From Clostridiaceae bacterium (GTDB taxonomy: Bacteria; Bacillota; Clostridia; Tissierellales; Sporanaerobacteraceae), in the NCBI GenBank assembly GCA_019391515.1, contig JAHXQP010000017.1:110302-174301 (forward strand): a stretch of 64,000 bases of DNA, given 5' to 3'. The notes beneath the pieces were generated by a model. That model was not told the origin of the DNA. It worked only from the letters and a program-made list of their open reading frames with translations, and did no database searches. The translations under genes were made by a program, and so were the position numbers. Shown piece by piece: positions 1-8,545 of the stretch (position 1 is the first letter of the stretch; the number at the start of each line of letters is the position of its first letter).

Positions 1-1
1 T

Positions 2-148
2 TATAAAGTTGTAACTACAAAGAGAAATCCATATACAAGAGAACTTTATATTGACCTACCAGGATACCAAGAAGTTAAATCTCTTGGAGAACCTTCAATA
101 TTCGATTCTAAAACTTCAACATCAAAATCAAGTAAACAGTACTCTTAA
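2..148 (+). CDS. 3' end of an unidentified CDS (5' end outside window)
   Basis: An open frame runs from the window edge to a TAA at 146-148 and encodes the last 48 residues of a protein. It contains the stretch NPYTRELYIDLPGY and ends in a Ser/Thr/Lys-rich tail. A strong hairpin terminator follows at 222-248 on the same strand, which supports this being a real gene end. I do not recognise the family from so short a tail. Confidence 0.5.
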   Translation, partial: YKVVTTKRNPYTRELYIDLPGYQEVKSLGEPSIFDSKTSTSKSSKQYS

Positions 149-221
149 AATTATAAATAGTATGTTTGTTATAAATTTAATAAGATATAGTATATACAGG
201 ACATTGAAAATACACATTTAT

Positions 222-255
222 AAAAGGGATAGCAAGGCTATCCCTTTTACATTTT
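222..255 (+). terminator. Rho-independent terminator
   Basis: A perfect 12-bp stem (AAAAGGGATAGC, 222-233, with its complement at 237-248) closes a 3-nt loop and is followed by ACATTTTT. It can end the upstream plus-strand gene and, because the stem starts with four A, also the convergent ric gene. Confidence 0.85.
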
Positions 256-269
256 TAAATAAAGCATCA

Positions 270-914
270 TTATTTTAGAAATAACACACTATTTTCTAAA
301 AATATATGTTGATGAATATCATCTTGTAGTTCTTTCATTAACTTTAGTGTGTACTCATATGTCTGGCATCCGTCATCTGGTGCAGTATAGTGATTTGTCT
401 TTTCTTCTAAAGTTTTTAATAAATCACCTACATTTTCATGTTCTTCAATTAATTCGTCAAAATCCACTTGCTTACCTTCTAAAAATCCTGGAAAATCTTC
501 TTTCTCTTCCTTGATAAAATGAACTATTAAATCATTTTTCATTTCCATAAATATTCCATAAATTTCTATTAACTCGGAACCATGAGTATCATAATGAGCA
601 TTTATTAACTTTCTCATATAATTATCTATTTTATCTAATAGTGGAATCCCTGGAATATGGTATTTTTCAATAATATATTGAACTAAATCTTCCTTATTCA
701 TATTAATTGCTTCTTCTATTGAATGTTCACCTTTGTTTTCTTGACGATTTAATAATTTAATAAAACTATCTACATCTAATTTCTTCTCATTAAGAGCTTC
801 ACTAATAGAACGATGCCCTCCACAACAAAAATCTATATTAAAATCAGATAATGTAGGTATTATTTCTGGATGTCTTTTAATAGCTTCACTAATTGTCATA
901 TCTTTATTTATCAT
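270..914 (-). CDS. ric: Iron-sulfur cluster repair di-iron protein (RIC/ScdA/YtfE)
   Basis: 214 aa, close to the usual length of the family. The N-terminal DUF542 (ScdA_N) domain covers about residues 1-60, with the conserved FCCGGHRS around residues 29-36. It is followed by a hemerythrin-like HHE domain (about 80-214) with His and Glu residues in HYDTHGSE, HFIKEE, EEHEN and DIHQHIF that would bind the two irons. Family members repair Fe-S clusters damaged by nitric oxide or oxidants in the cytoplasm. The ATG at 914 has a GAGGTGG Shine-Dalgarno. A perfect FNR-type palindrome lies 75 bp upstream (993-1006), so induction by an Fnr/Dnr/HcpR-like regulator is likely. Confidence 0.93.
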   Translation of the reverse strand: MINKDMTISEAIKRHPEIIPTLSDFNIDFCCGGHRSISEALNEKKLDVDSFIKLLNRQENKGEHSIEEAINMNKEDLVQYIIEKYHIPGIPLLDKIDNYMRKLINAHYDTHGSELIEIYGIFMEMKNDLIVHFIKEEKEDFPGFLEGKQVDFDELIEEHENVGDLLKTLEEKTNHYTAPDDGCQTYEYTLKLMKELQDDIHQHIFLENSVLFLK

Positions 915-971
915 AAAATCCCACCTCTATTTTTAAGAATATCTTTTCATTATTTCTTGTTTTAATTCTAT

Positions 972-1010
972 AATATAGAGTGTCCTAAAACATTGATTTA
1001 AATCAATGTT
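972..1010 (-). promoter_or_regulatory. FNR/DNR-type operator and promoter of ric
   Basis: A perfect 22-bp palindrome (989-1010) has TTGAT-TTAA-ATCAA at its core (993-1006), identical to the classic FNR/HcpR half-site layout. Towards ric lies a possible -10 (TATATT on the minus strand, 977-972), so the palindrome centre is about 35-41 bp from the expected transcription start, as for class II activation. The identity of the regulator is inference. Confidence 0.75.
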
Positions 1011-1019
1011 TACTAATAT

Positions 1020-1373
1020 TTAGCTATTTAATATTTTTATCAACTCTCCTTCATATATTATTAAAATTTTTCCATATCCAATCCTCTCAATACAATTTAT
1101 CCTTTGTAAATCTGATATTTTACGACTTACAGTTCTTCTAAGGTTTGTACTTAAAGTCATATCATCTATCGTTAAATTTATATCTTGACCATTAATTCTT
1201 TTATTTCTTTCCAAAGATAATCTTACAATCCTCTTTATTGCGTCATTCTCATAGATCAATTCAACTCTTTCATTTGACTTTCTTAACTTACCAGTTAAAG
1301 TCTTTATAAGATTCCAAGCTACTTCTGACCCTTGTTTAATAAAATTAATGAAGATTTCTTTACTAATATTATT
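1020..1373 (-). pseudogene. 5'-truncated Crp/Fnr-family regulator
   Basis: An open frame without a good start or RBS runs from just after a TGA (1376-1374) to the stop at 1020 and encodes about 117 residues. They match the dimerisation helix and winged-helix DNA-binding half of Crp/Fnr proteins: FIKQGSEVAWNLIKTLTGKL is the helix region and STNLRRTVSRKISDLQ is the HTH. The N-terminal sensor domain is absent, and upstream DNA shows no matching frame. It sits directly upstream of ric and its FNR-type box, so it was probably the ric regulator. An internal TTG (1259) could in theory start a 79-aa DNA-binding remnant. Confidence 0.75.
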
Positions 1374-1525
1374 TCAACATGTTTAGAAAATGTTTGGGAA
1401 ACGTTTACAGATTATTTGTGTGTCAGAAAATAATTTATATTAAAACTTTATTACAAATATAATAAAACACCTCCCATATATAATCGTACATAGATAAAAT
1501 AAATAAAACAAAGGAGGAAAACATT

Positions 1526-2953
1526 ATGAAAGATGATATTAAAAAACCTTCATTTCTTATTTCATTGTTAACCGTGATATTCTTGTTTGTCGTTATTGCT
1601 TTACAGCTGATAGCAGTTGGCGAACCAGATATTCACATGACTTTAGTATTTTCAATTGTATTTACAATACTAGTACTTATGAGAAGTGGAATTGAATGGT
1701 CTAAAATTGAAGAAGGTATTATGCATGGCTGTAAAATTGCAACTATTCCAATGTTAATACTTATGTTTATTGGTATGCTTATTCCTGCACTTATTGCTTC
1801 AGGAACTATTCCATCGCTAATATACTATGGACTACAAATTATTAATCCTTCCATGTTCCTTTTAACAACAGCTGTTATATGTGCCATTGCAGCAATTTGT
1901 ACAGGAAGTAGTTATACTACCGGTGGAACATTTGGTGTAGCTTTTATGGGTATTAGCATAGGACTTGGCATACCTCCTGCATTAACAGCAGGTGCTGTTA
2001 TTACAGGAGCTGTTATTGGAGACAAAATATCTCCACTTTCCGACTCAACAAACCTAGCTGCTGGTGTTGCAGAAACTGATCTTTTTTCCCATATAAAAAG
2101 TATGATGTATACAACAACTCCTGCATTTATTATTTCATTGATTTTGTATGGAATAATCGGCATGAAATATGATGCTTCTTCTATTGATACAACTGCAGTA
2201 GATGCAATACTTACTGGTATATCACAAAATTTCAAAGTTACCCCCTTATATGCATTGATCAGTTTGATACCACTTATAACTATTGTCATAATGGCGGTTA
2301 AAAAAGTAAGTGCTCTTATGGCTATGCTCATAGCCTCTATAATAGCTATGGTACTTGCTATTATAACTCAAGGGTATAGCACTATAGAAATGATGTCTTT
2401 TATGAATTACGGTTTTACTATTGAAACGGGAGTTGCAGATGTAAATAAACTTCTCAATAGAGGTGGTATTCAATCAATGATGTGGACTGTTTCTTTAGGA
2501 TACTTAGGCCTTTCTTATGGCGGTATTCTTGAAAAAACAGGAATAATGGAATCATTATTAGAAAAAATGAGTTCTTTAACAAAAAATGCAAGAAATCTTA
2601 TTATCACTCACATTATCTCATCAGCTATTGTCAATTTAATTGCAGCTAGTCAATATGTAGCTATTATTATTCCAGGAAGATTATATTTACCTGCATATAA
2701 AAAACTTGGAATAAGAGGAGATGTTGCTTCAAGAACATCTGAAGATTCAGGAACAGTACTATCGCCATTAGTACCTTGGGGATTATGTGGAGTGTTTTTT
2801 ACAGGAACATTGGGAGTATCTACTATGGAATATCTTCCCTATGCATTTCTATGTTATTTAACTCCTATGATTGCAATTATTTATGCGATTACAGGTAAAT
2901 TCATTTGGTATGAAAAAAACAATACTGAAAAGGAAAGGATGCAAAATGTATAA
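1526..2953 (+). CDS. nhaC: Na+/H+ antiporter, NhaC family
   Basis: 475 aa with about 11-12 hydrophobic segments. It contains NhaC-type conserved stretches, including CTGSSYTTGGTFGVAFMGI and GAVIGDKISPLSDSTNLAAG in the first half and RTSEDSGTVLSPLVPWGLCG near the end. Members exchange cytoplasmic Na+ for protons, or in some cases transport organic acids or amino acids. The AAAGGAGG ribosome site lies 7 bp before the ATG. Its stop overlaps the start of the M20 peptidase by 8 bp, so the two are co-translated; this suggests the transporter may import the peptidase's substrate or that both act on one metabolite. Confidence 0.9.
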   Translation: MKDDIKKPSFLISLLTVIFLFVVIALQLIAVGEPDIHMTLVFSIVFTILVLMRSGIEWSKIEEGIMHGCKIATIPMLILMFIGMLIPALIASGTIPSLIYYGLQIINPSMFLLTTAVICAIAAICTGSSYTTGGTFGVAFMGISIGLGIPPALTAGAVITGAVIGDKISPLSDSTNLAAGVAETDLFSHIKSMMYTTTPAFIISLILYGIIGMKYDASSIDTTAVDAILTGISQNFKVTPLYALISLIPLITIVIMAVKKVSALMAMLIASIIAMVLAIITQGYSTIEMMSFMNYGFTIETGVADVNKLLNRGGIQSMMWTVSLGYLGLSYGGILEKTGIMESLLEKMSSLTKNARNLIITHIISSAIVNLIAASQYVAIIIPGRLYLPAYKKLGIRGDVASRTSEDSGTVLSPLVPWGLCGVFFTGTLGVSTMEYLPYAFLCYLTPMIAIIYAITGKFIWYEKNNTEKERMQNV

Positions 2954-4136
2954 AATTGAAAAAAATCACACAATAGAATTGTTAATGGATTTAGTTTCCA
3001 TCGAAAGCCCATATTTCAAAGAAGATAATATAATAAAATTCGTATGCAAATGGTTTGAAAAAAATAATATAGATACCTTTGTCCATGAATATCACGAATC
3101 AAAAGTAACAGGTTTTAAAGGAAAAAATATTGTTGTTAATTTAGAAGGCAAAACAGATGGTCCTGTCATATGTCTTAATGGTCATCTAGATACTGTTCAA
3201 CTATGCAGTGGATGGACTTTCAACCCTAAAGGAGAAATAAATGGGGATAGACTTTATGGCCTAGGAGCTTTAGATATGAAATCTGGATGTGCTGCAACAA
3301 TGATTGCACTAAAAGCCTTTGTTGAAAACCATAAAGACTTTAAAGGTAGAATTATTTCAACTTATGTATCAGTTGAAGAAGGACCTTATGGAATGGGCAC
3401 TAATGCTTTAATTGAAGAAGGTTATCTGAATAATGTTGACTTTTCAATTATTACAGAACCAAGTGCAGGATTTACAGGAAATAAGTATCCTGACATATGT
3501 CTTGGTGCACGAGGTGGATATGGCTTAAACATTGAACTTTTTGGAAAATCAGCACATGCTGCAATGCCGGAACTTGGAATAAGTGCAGCAGAAGATGCAG
3601 CAAAATTAATCTTAGAATTAAAAAACGTAGAATATATTGAAGATCCTCATCTAGGTACTGGAGAAGCTTGTGTAATAGGTGTTGAATGTGATGGAGGAGC
3701 TTGCAGTGTCCCTGACTATGCTAAAATAAACTTATTCTGGCATATAGTCGTAGGAGAAAATGAAAAAACAATAATAAAAGAAATTGAAAAAGCTATAAAA
3801 AGATCAAATATTGAATGTGAATATAAAATCAATTTTAGAGAAGCTCCTTCAGATAGTTCTAAAGGATTTTTACCTTATACAATTACTGGAGAAGAACCTC
3901 TAGCAAAAGAATTTATAAAGACAGTTGAAAATCTATGCGAAACAAAACCTAGTATTTCTTATTTTCAAAGCATAGGAGATTTCAATTATTTAGGTTCAAG
4001 GTTAAATGCACCAGCTATTATATTTGGTGCTTATGGAGGGAATTTCCATGGAAGCAATGAATATGTAGAGCTAGAATCTGTTTATATAACTGCAAAAGTT
4101 ATATATGAATTCCTTAAAAACACCTTATGCAATTAA
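2946..4136 (+). CDS. M20-family metallopeptidase/deacylase (ArgE/DapE/CPG2-like)
   Basis: 396 aa from the ATG at 2946, preceded by AAAGGAAAGG and overlapping the end of nhaC; longer frames upstream run inside nhaC and are not used. Zinc ligands are visible: H80 and D82 in NGHLDTV, D110 in GALDMKSG, E144/E145 in VEEGPYG (catalytic Glu plus ligand), E171, and a late His in NFHGSNE. The mid-protein dimerisation domain is present. The family hydrolyses N-acyl amino acids, small peptides or succinyl-diaminopimelate; the exact substrate cannot be read from sequence. The NhaC pairing hints at catabolism of an imported compound. Confidence 0.88.
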   Translation: MYKIEKNHTIELLMDLVSIESPYFKEDNIIKFVCKWFEKNNIDTFVHEYHESKVTGFKGKNIVVNLEGKTDGPVICLNGHLDTVQLCSGWTFNPKGEINGDRLYGLGALDMKSGCAATMIALKAFVENHKDFKGRIISTYVSVEEGPYGMGTNALIEEGYLNNVDFSIITEPSAGFTGNKYPDICLGARGGYGLNIELFGKSAHAAMPELGISAAEDAAKLILELKNVEYIEDPHLGTGEACVIGVECDGGACSVPDYAKINLFWHIVVGENEKTIIKEIEKAIKRSNIECEYKINFREAPSDSSKGFLPYTITGEEPLAKEFIKTVENLCETKPSISYFQSIGDFNYLGSRLNAPAIIFGAYGGNFHGSNEYVELESVYITAKVIYEFLKNTLCN

Positions 4137-4304
4137 TATTTTGAGATCAAATAATAAAAAATCAAGTAGGGCTGTTTCAAAATAAACAACTCATAAAATA
4201 AAAGTAGATCAAAGAGCACTAGTTCTCTGATATGGTCAGTTCATTTTCTTATAGAGATTATATCATAAATAAAACCTCCCTTGTTAACACATGGAAAAAA
4301 CTTT

Positions 4305-4340
4305 AATCACCTTGCATGGCAGGTAGGGTGATTATTTTTT
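4305..4340 (+). terminator. Terminator of the nhaC-M20 operon
   Basis: AATCACC (4305-4311) pairs with GGTGATT (4327-4333), with a 15-nt loop that can pair further, followed by ATTTTTTC. It lies 170 bp after the M20 stop. The rest of 4137-4473 shows no gene. Confidence 0.7.
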
Positions 4341-4473
4341 CTCTTAAGGTTATCCTTTGTCAGCATAATCATTAAATAGATTCCCTTTATATATTATATT
4401 GTTATCGAAGTATAATAATTTATAAATATATGCAAAATATTAATATAAATGAGCGCAATAGGGAGGTATATAA

Positions 4474-5150
4474 ATGCGTCAAAAATGGCTGTCGACCCTA
4501 ATCCATAGACGAATACTAGTTTTTTTGCTTCTAGTAGTTCAATTTTTTGTTATTATATATCTTGTTTTCAATGGTAGTAAAAAATCAATATTTATTAGCT
4601 GGGGACTAAAGGCAATAAGTTTATTTGTTACCCTATATATTATCAATAAAAAAGAAAAAGGTGCTTACAAGTTAACTTGGGTTTTCCTAATACTTATTTC
4701 CCCAACATTTAGCGGACTATTTTATCTACTATTTAATTTCCAAAGCTCTATAAAACATACCAGTACAACATTAGAGCGTATTGAAAATGAGAGTAAACCA
4801 TTGTTTACTATGCCAGTAAATATATTTAAATATGCTTGTAATGAAGCTCTAGAATATATACCTCAAATTCAATATTTGCAAAACTTTGCTGGTTTTCCTA
4901 TATATAATCATACAAGGACAGAATATCTATCATCTTAGCTTATGAATATATTAATAATATTGAAAAATATAGACACTGGAAAGATGCTGCCATTATGGTT
5001 AAAGGTAAAGGAGCCTGGAGTTTTACACTAATGTTTTTGCAAATGTGGGCTCTATGTAACGATATTGAGGAAGATTTTGCGCAATATTATCCTTGGCAAG
5101 AAAAACCCTGTACAATAAAAAATGATGGACTTGTGCAACCCTTATGCTGA
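4474..5150 (+). pseudogene. cls: Decayed cardiolipin synthase
   Basis: The first 154 codons (4474-4938) encode the two N-terminal membrane helices and linker typical of clostridial/bacillar cardiolipin synthases, ending in FAGFPIYNHT. After the stop, DNA to about 5150 still encodes RHWKDAAIMVKGKGAWSF and TLMFLQMWAL, which in intact enzymes follow the first HKD motif. The roughly 100-residue part with that motif is missing and so is the second catalytic half, so the gene cannot make an active enzyme. An RBS (GGGAGG) remains in front of the ATG. Confidence 0.85.
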
Positions 5151-5215
5151 TAGCCCTTGGGAAACAAATCTCATAATTATTTTTATGCTTTGCCTATTTT
5201 GCTAAATTAAAACTT

Positions 5216-6535
5216 TTATAATCCTAATTTTTCTTTTACAATTTCTATAACTTTTTCATCCTCAAAGTCTTTTCCATCTAGAAGAAAAACTTCTTTGTCC
5301 TTTCTCAAAACAATCTTTGTCTTATCTGACTTTAGAAAATAACCTTCATCTATATTCCAAATATTATTATCTATTTTAGATATGCTTTTTTCTCCAATTC
5401 TTTCTATAGGATCATTTATAGCTTCTTTTTTATATACATCCATTAATCTAATGGCTATCTTTTTATTTAAAGTTTTTGAATAACTTGTTTCAATAGATTC
5501 TTCTTTAAATCTATTTATATATTCATAGGATCTAGGAACTAATATACTTGTATCTTCTAAGATGGTATCTTCATAACCTAAATTTTCATCTTTAAAATCT
5601 TTAATTAATAATATCTTATACTTATCTCTATCTATCTCATATTTTTGATTTAATAAATTATCTATGTTAAAAGTTCCTACTCCACTCCCTATTACAGTTG
5701 CCACTATAATAACTAATACAAAACTGACTTTTTTAGAACCCTTTGACATTTTAGAAGGTTTAATATATTTTCTATATAACAATCCAATAGTTAAACCTAC
5801 TACAATAGGAATAAGGGCAATAACAGTTACTTTGTTCCTTAAAAATATAAAAGAATAAAAAATATATATTATACAAACTATTAAGGTCAAATATATCATA
5901 GAAAAGAAAACTTTATTTATATAAAATTTAGAGTCATTATATTCTATTTCTTTACCTAAGGTTAAATTCTCACTATTTTTCTTTAAAAATTTTCTCAATT
6001 GGACTATTTCTGCTATTCCTGCAATTGAACCAATAAGCATTATTAACATAGGTAACTGTATTAACCCACTTTTCATATAAAAACTATTATTAAACAATAC
6101 TACAAATCTAGAATAAGTAATAAGTATTAATATAGGCAAAAATATATACATGGACTTTAATTGTTTCTTACTCAGCTGCTCTAATAAGTTAAATTCTATC
6201 TCTTTATCCGTATGAATCTCTACTGACTCTGAATCTTTTTCTTTATAATATATATGAAGATCAAATGAACTAGTACAATAATTCCAACCTACCTTTTCAC
6301 ATGCATCCTTATATTCTTTTAATTCACTTTTACTCTTTCTGGTATATGCAGTTTCTATTTCATAAGGTGATATTGAAAACTCTAATTCTTTTGGCTCTAT
6401 TTTTTTAAATATAAATAAACTTCCCATAATAATTTTTTTTACTAACCAACCCTCTTTTGCCATACTCTCTAGATATCTTTCCACGGAAGGATAGTTAGTA
6501 ATATTTAAATACTTAATTTCTGCTTTAAATTTCAT
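5216..6535 (-). CDS. DUF2812-domain membrane protein
   Basis: 439 aa from the ATG at 6535 (7 bp after GGAGGT). The N-terminal 120 residues form a DUF2812 domain, with YPSVERYLESMAKEGW near the start. Four or five hydrophobic segments follow between about 130 and 290, then a soluble C-terminal domain rich in Lys/Asp/Glu. DUF2812 proteins are regularly encoded just downstream of PadR regulators, as here, where the frames overlap by 11 bp. They are thought to be membrane proteins controlled by, or acting with, that regulator; the biochemical role is unknown. Confidence 0.8.
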   Translation of the reverse strand: MKFKAEIKYLNITNYPSVERYLESMAKEGWLVKKIIMGSLFIFKKIEPKELEFSISPYEIETAYTRKSKSELKEYKDACEKVGWNYCTSSFDLHIYYKEKDSESVEIHTDKEIEFNLLEQLSKKQLKSMYIFLPILILITYSRFVVLFNNSFYMKSGLIQLPMLIMLIGSIAGIAEIVQLRKFLKKNSENLTLGKEIEYNDSKFYINKVFFSMIYLTLIVCIIYIFYSFIFLRNKVTVIALIPIVVGLTIGLLYRKYIKPSKMSKGSKKVSFVLVIIVATVIGSGVGTFNIDNLLNQKYEIDRDKYKILLIKDFKDENLGYEDTILEDTSILVPRSYEYINRFKEESIETSYSKTLNKKIAIRLMDVYKKEAINDPIERIGEKSISKIDNNIWNIDEGYFLKSDKTKIVLRKDKEVFLLDGKDFEDEKVIEIVKEKLGL

Positions 6536-6851
6536 CATCTGTACCTCCAATTACTTTCTCAGCGTCATTTAAAAGTGATTTCAATCTTTTTATCTCATCT
6601 TCTAAAACTTCTCTACCTAAACTTGTAATTAAATATGTCTTTTTATTATCACTATCTGAAACCATCTCTATATATTCATCTTCTTCAAATCTTGATAACA
6701 ATGCATATAATGTGCCTGGACCAACCTTTACAGCTCCATTTGTAAGATATTCTATATACTGCATAATTTCATATCCATGCCTTTCTTCCATTAGACTTAA
6801 AAGTAAATAATACATGGGTTGAGTAAGTGGTTTTTGTTTCTTTTTAGGCAT
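6525..6851 (-). CDS. PadR-family transcriptional regulator
   Basis: 108 aa from the ATG at 6851, 7 bp after AAAGGAGG. The winged-helix core shows the PadR signature: MYYLLLSLMEERHGYEI, then VGPGTLYALLSRFE and the wing with KKTYLITSLGREVL. Length and the short C-terminal helix fit subfamily 2. It is translationally coupled to a DUF2812 membrane protein. Repeated TATCGA-containing inverted sequences at 6865-6937 cover its own promoter region, which suggests autorepression. Confidence 0.9.
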   Translation of the reverse strand: MPKKKQKPLTQPMYYLLLSLMEERHGYEIMQYIEYLTNGAVKVGPGTLYALLSRFEEDEYIEMVSDSDNKKTYLITSLGREVLEDEIKRLKSLLNDAEKVIGGTDDEI

Positions 6852-6864
6852 AATCAACCTCCTT

Positions 6865-6937
6865 TATATATCGACATCAGTTATATCTGATATCGATATA
6901 TTTATTTGTTTATATATTATATCAGGTGTCGATATAT
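6865..6937 (-). promoter_or_regulatory. Probable PadR operators and promoter
   Basis: An imperfect inverted repeat at 6867-6898 (TATCGACATCAG pairing with CTGATATCGATA) lies just before the padR RBS. A second related element (TATCAGGTGTCGATATAT) lies at 6920-6937. The AT-rich spacer can hold -35/-10 boxes. Two spaced copies of an ATATCAG/TATCGA motif at a PadR gene's own promoter fit autoregulation, but the binding site is inferred from layout only. Confidence 0.55.
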
Positions 6938-6961
6938 GTCAAGATAAATATTTATTTTATA

Positions 6962-7057
6962 TTAAATACATCCTCCAAGTTTAAGCATAAAAATTTGAAA
7001 GACAATAAATACTAAAACAATTATAAGCAAGATATTTCGTACCCTTGAATTTTTCAT
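6962..7057 (-). CDS. Small single-helix membrane peptide (31 aa)
   Basis: ATG at 7057 preceded by AGGAAAAACAA, stop at 6962. The peptide starts MKNSRVRN, has one hydrophobic helix (about residues 9-24) and ends KLGGCI. It is too short for homology. The positive N-terminus and single helix fit a small membrane protein, but its coding status rests only on the RBS and composition. Confidence 0.35.
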   Translation of the reverse strand: MKNSRVRNILLIIVLVFIVFQIFMLKLGGCI

Positions 7058-7234
7058 TTGTTTTTCCTGCTATATTTAAAATTTATTTATATTATATAGT
7101 CTAGGATTCAATAAATAAAACTAAGATAAAACTTAAAGTAGTAAAACTAACTTTTCTAGAGATTATAGCATAACTACGGGGAATACAAATAGAGAATGTC
7201 AATATAGCAAATTTTATCAATATACAATAAAATA

Positions 7235-7283
7235 AAAAACCCATTCATTCTTTTCTATTAGTGGAAAGAATAAATAGGTTTTT
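7235..7283 (-). terminator. Terminator of uppP
   Basis: A long imperfect stem (7235-7254 with 7263-7283, based on AACCTATTTATTCTTT) with AAAA on one side and TTTT on the other lies 20 bp past the uppP stop. It reads as a terminator on the minus strand with a run of T after the stem. Confidence 0.75.
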
Positions 7284-7303
7284 ATGTAATTAATTTTTCA
7301 ATA

Positions 7304-8128
7304 TTACTTTATAACTAAGAAATATAATAAAATAAGTACACCTAGAATAATTCTGTACCAACCAAAAACTTTAAAATCATTATTTCTAATATATCGCATT
7401 AAAAACTTAATCGCTATTATGGAAACCACGAAAGCAACTACCATTCCTGTTAATAATATAGTTATTTCCATTCCTGTAAAAGCAAATCCAAATTTCATTA
7501 GTTTTAATGCGCTGGCACCAAACATAATTGGAATAGACATAAAGAACGAATATTCAGCGGCGATATGGCGAGAGGTTCCCAATAATATCCCTCCAAGAAT
7601 AGTTGATCCTGAACGGGAGGTTCCTGGTATTAAGCTCAATACTTGAAACATACCTATTCCAAATGCAGTCCCATATGACAACTCTGAAAAATCTCTAGCC
7701 TTTGGTTTTTTATTTTTATTTCTATTTTCAATAAGAATAAAAAGTATTCCATATACAATCAAAGTTATTGAAACCGTAATATAATTATAGAAATGTTCAT
7801 CTAACCAATCATCAAACATTACACCCAATACTCCTGCAGGGATTATACCAATTAATACCTTGATCCAAATAGATATAGTATCTTTCTTTTCTTTTATAGA
7901 TTTTTTAGATGAAAATGGATTTAGCTTGTTAAAATATAATAGAACTACAGCCATAATAGCTCCCAGCTGAATTACTACCAAAAACATTTCCTTGAAAGCG
8001 GCAGTCATATTTAGCTTTATAAATTCATCTGCTAAAATCATATGTCCTGTACTACTTATAGGTAACCACTCTGTAATACCTTCTATAATTCCTAAAATAA
8101 TTGCCTTAATAATCTCAATATACTCCAT
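7304..8128 (-). CDS. uppP: Undecaprenyl-diphosphate phosphatase
   Basis: 274 aa, the normal length for UppP/BacA. The two hallmark motifs are present: [13 protein letters not shown] (residues 17-29) and PGTSRSG (168-174, catalytic Arg172), among about eight membrane segments. The enzyme dephosphorylates undecaprenyl pyrophosphate at the membrane to recycle the lipid carrier for peptidoglycan; extra copies give bacitracin tolerance. Start ATG at 8128 with AAGGAG 9 bp upstream. It is a single gene here. Bce/Bcr-type transporter systems elsewhere in the window also respond to bacitracin-like antibiotics. Confidence 0.95.
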   Translation of the reverse strand: MEYIEIIKAIILGIIEGITEWLPISSTGHMILADEFIKLNMTAAFKEMFLVVIQLGAIMAVVLLYFNKLNPFSSKKSIKEKKDTISIWIKVLIGIIPAGVLGVMFDDWLDEHFYNYITVSITLIVYGILFILIENRNKNKKPKARDFSELSYGTAFGIGMFQVLSLIPGTSRSGSTILGGILLGTSRHIAAEYSFFMSIPIMFGASALKLMKFGFAFTGMEITILLTGMVVAFVVSIIAIKFLMRYIRNNDFKVFGWYRIILGVLILLYFLVIK

Positions 8129-8346
8129 TCTATTTTATCTCCTTTTCATAGTTTTTATTTTAATGAAACTAACACCTCTCCAATACTATAAAAGATAATA
8201 TTGCAAATAAAATTCTAAAACCATATCTAAGAATATATATTATCATAAATTTATTATAGATAGTATATATATAGTAAAAAAACTTCTATCTCATTTATTA
8301 TATATTTCCCTTGCTAATATCCCATAGTTCTATTCCTATTGTTAAA

Positions 8347-8392
8347 TCCTGGTTTATATTACATATTAATTAATATGTAATATAAACCAGGA
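8347..8392. repeat. Perfect 46-bp palindrome
   Basis: Positions 8347-8369 are the exact complement of 8370-8392, with no spacer; the outer arm is TCCTGGTTTATATTACATAT. It lies between divergent uppP and the creatininase gene. There is no T-tract on either side, so a terminator is not obvious. It could be a cruciform/operator or the relic of an insertion. Confidence 0.85.
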
Positions 8393-8454
8393 ACCTTCTT
8401 CATCAAAAACAAATGGACAATACTCTGCGACTTATAAATAAAGATAGCTAGGGG

Positions 8455-8492
8455 TATAATAGTATATGCTTGAATAAGCATATACTATTATA
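8455..8492 (+). repeat. 17-bp perfect hairpin upstream of creatininase gene
   Basis: TATAATAGTATATGCTT (8455-8471) pairs with 8476-8492 around the loop GAAT, ending 54 bp before the start codon. It would lie in the promoter or 5' leader of the amidohydrolase gene, so it may act as an operator or mRNA-stability stem. The 8129-8545 stretch holds no gene. Confidence 0.75.
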
Positions 8493-8545
8493 GTAAAATA
8501 TAAACAATATAAAACTTTAACTATATATCAGAAGGAGATATCATT

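Noticed and set aside
1912..2473. Two minus-strand frames inside nhaC
   Set aside because: They are mirror frames of a well-supported membrane protein gene with no RBS or recognisable content.
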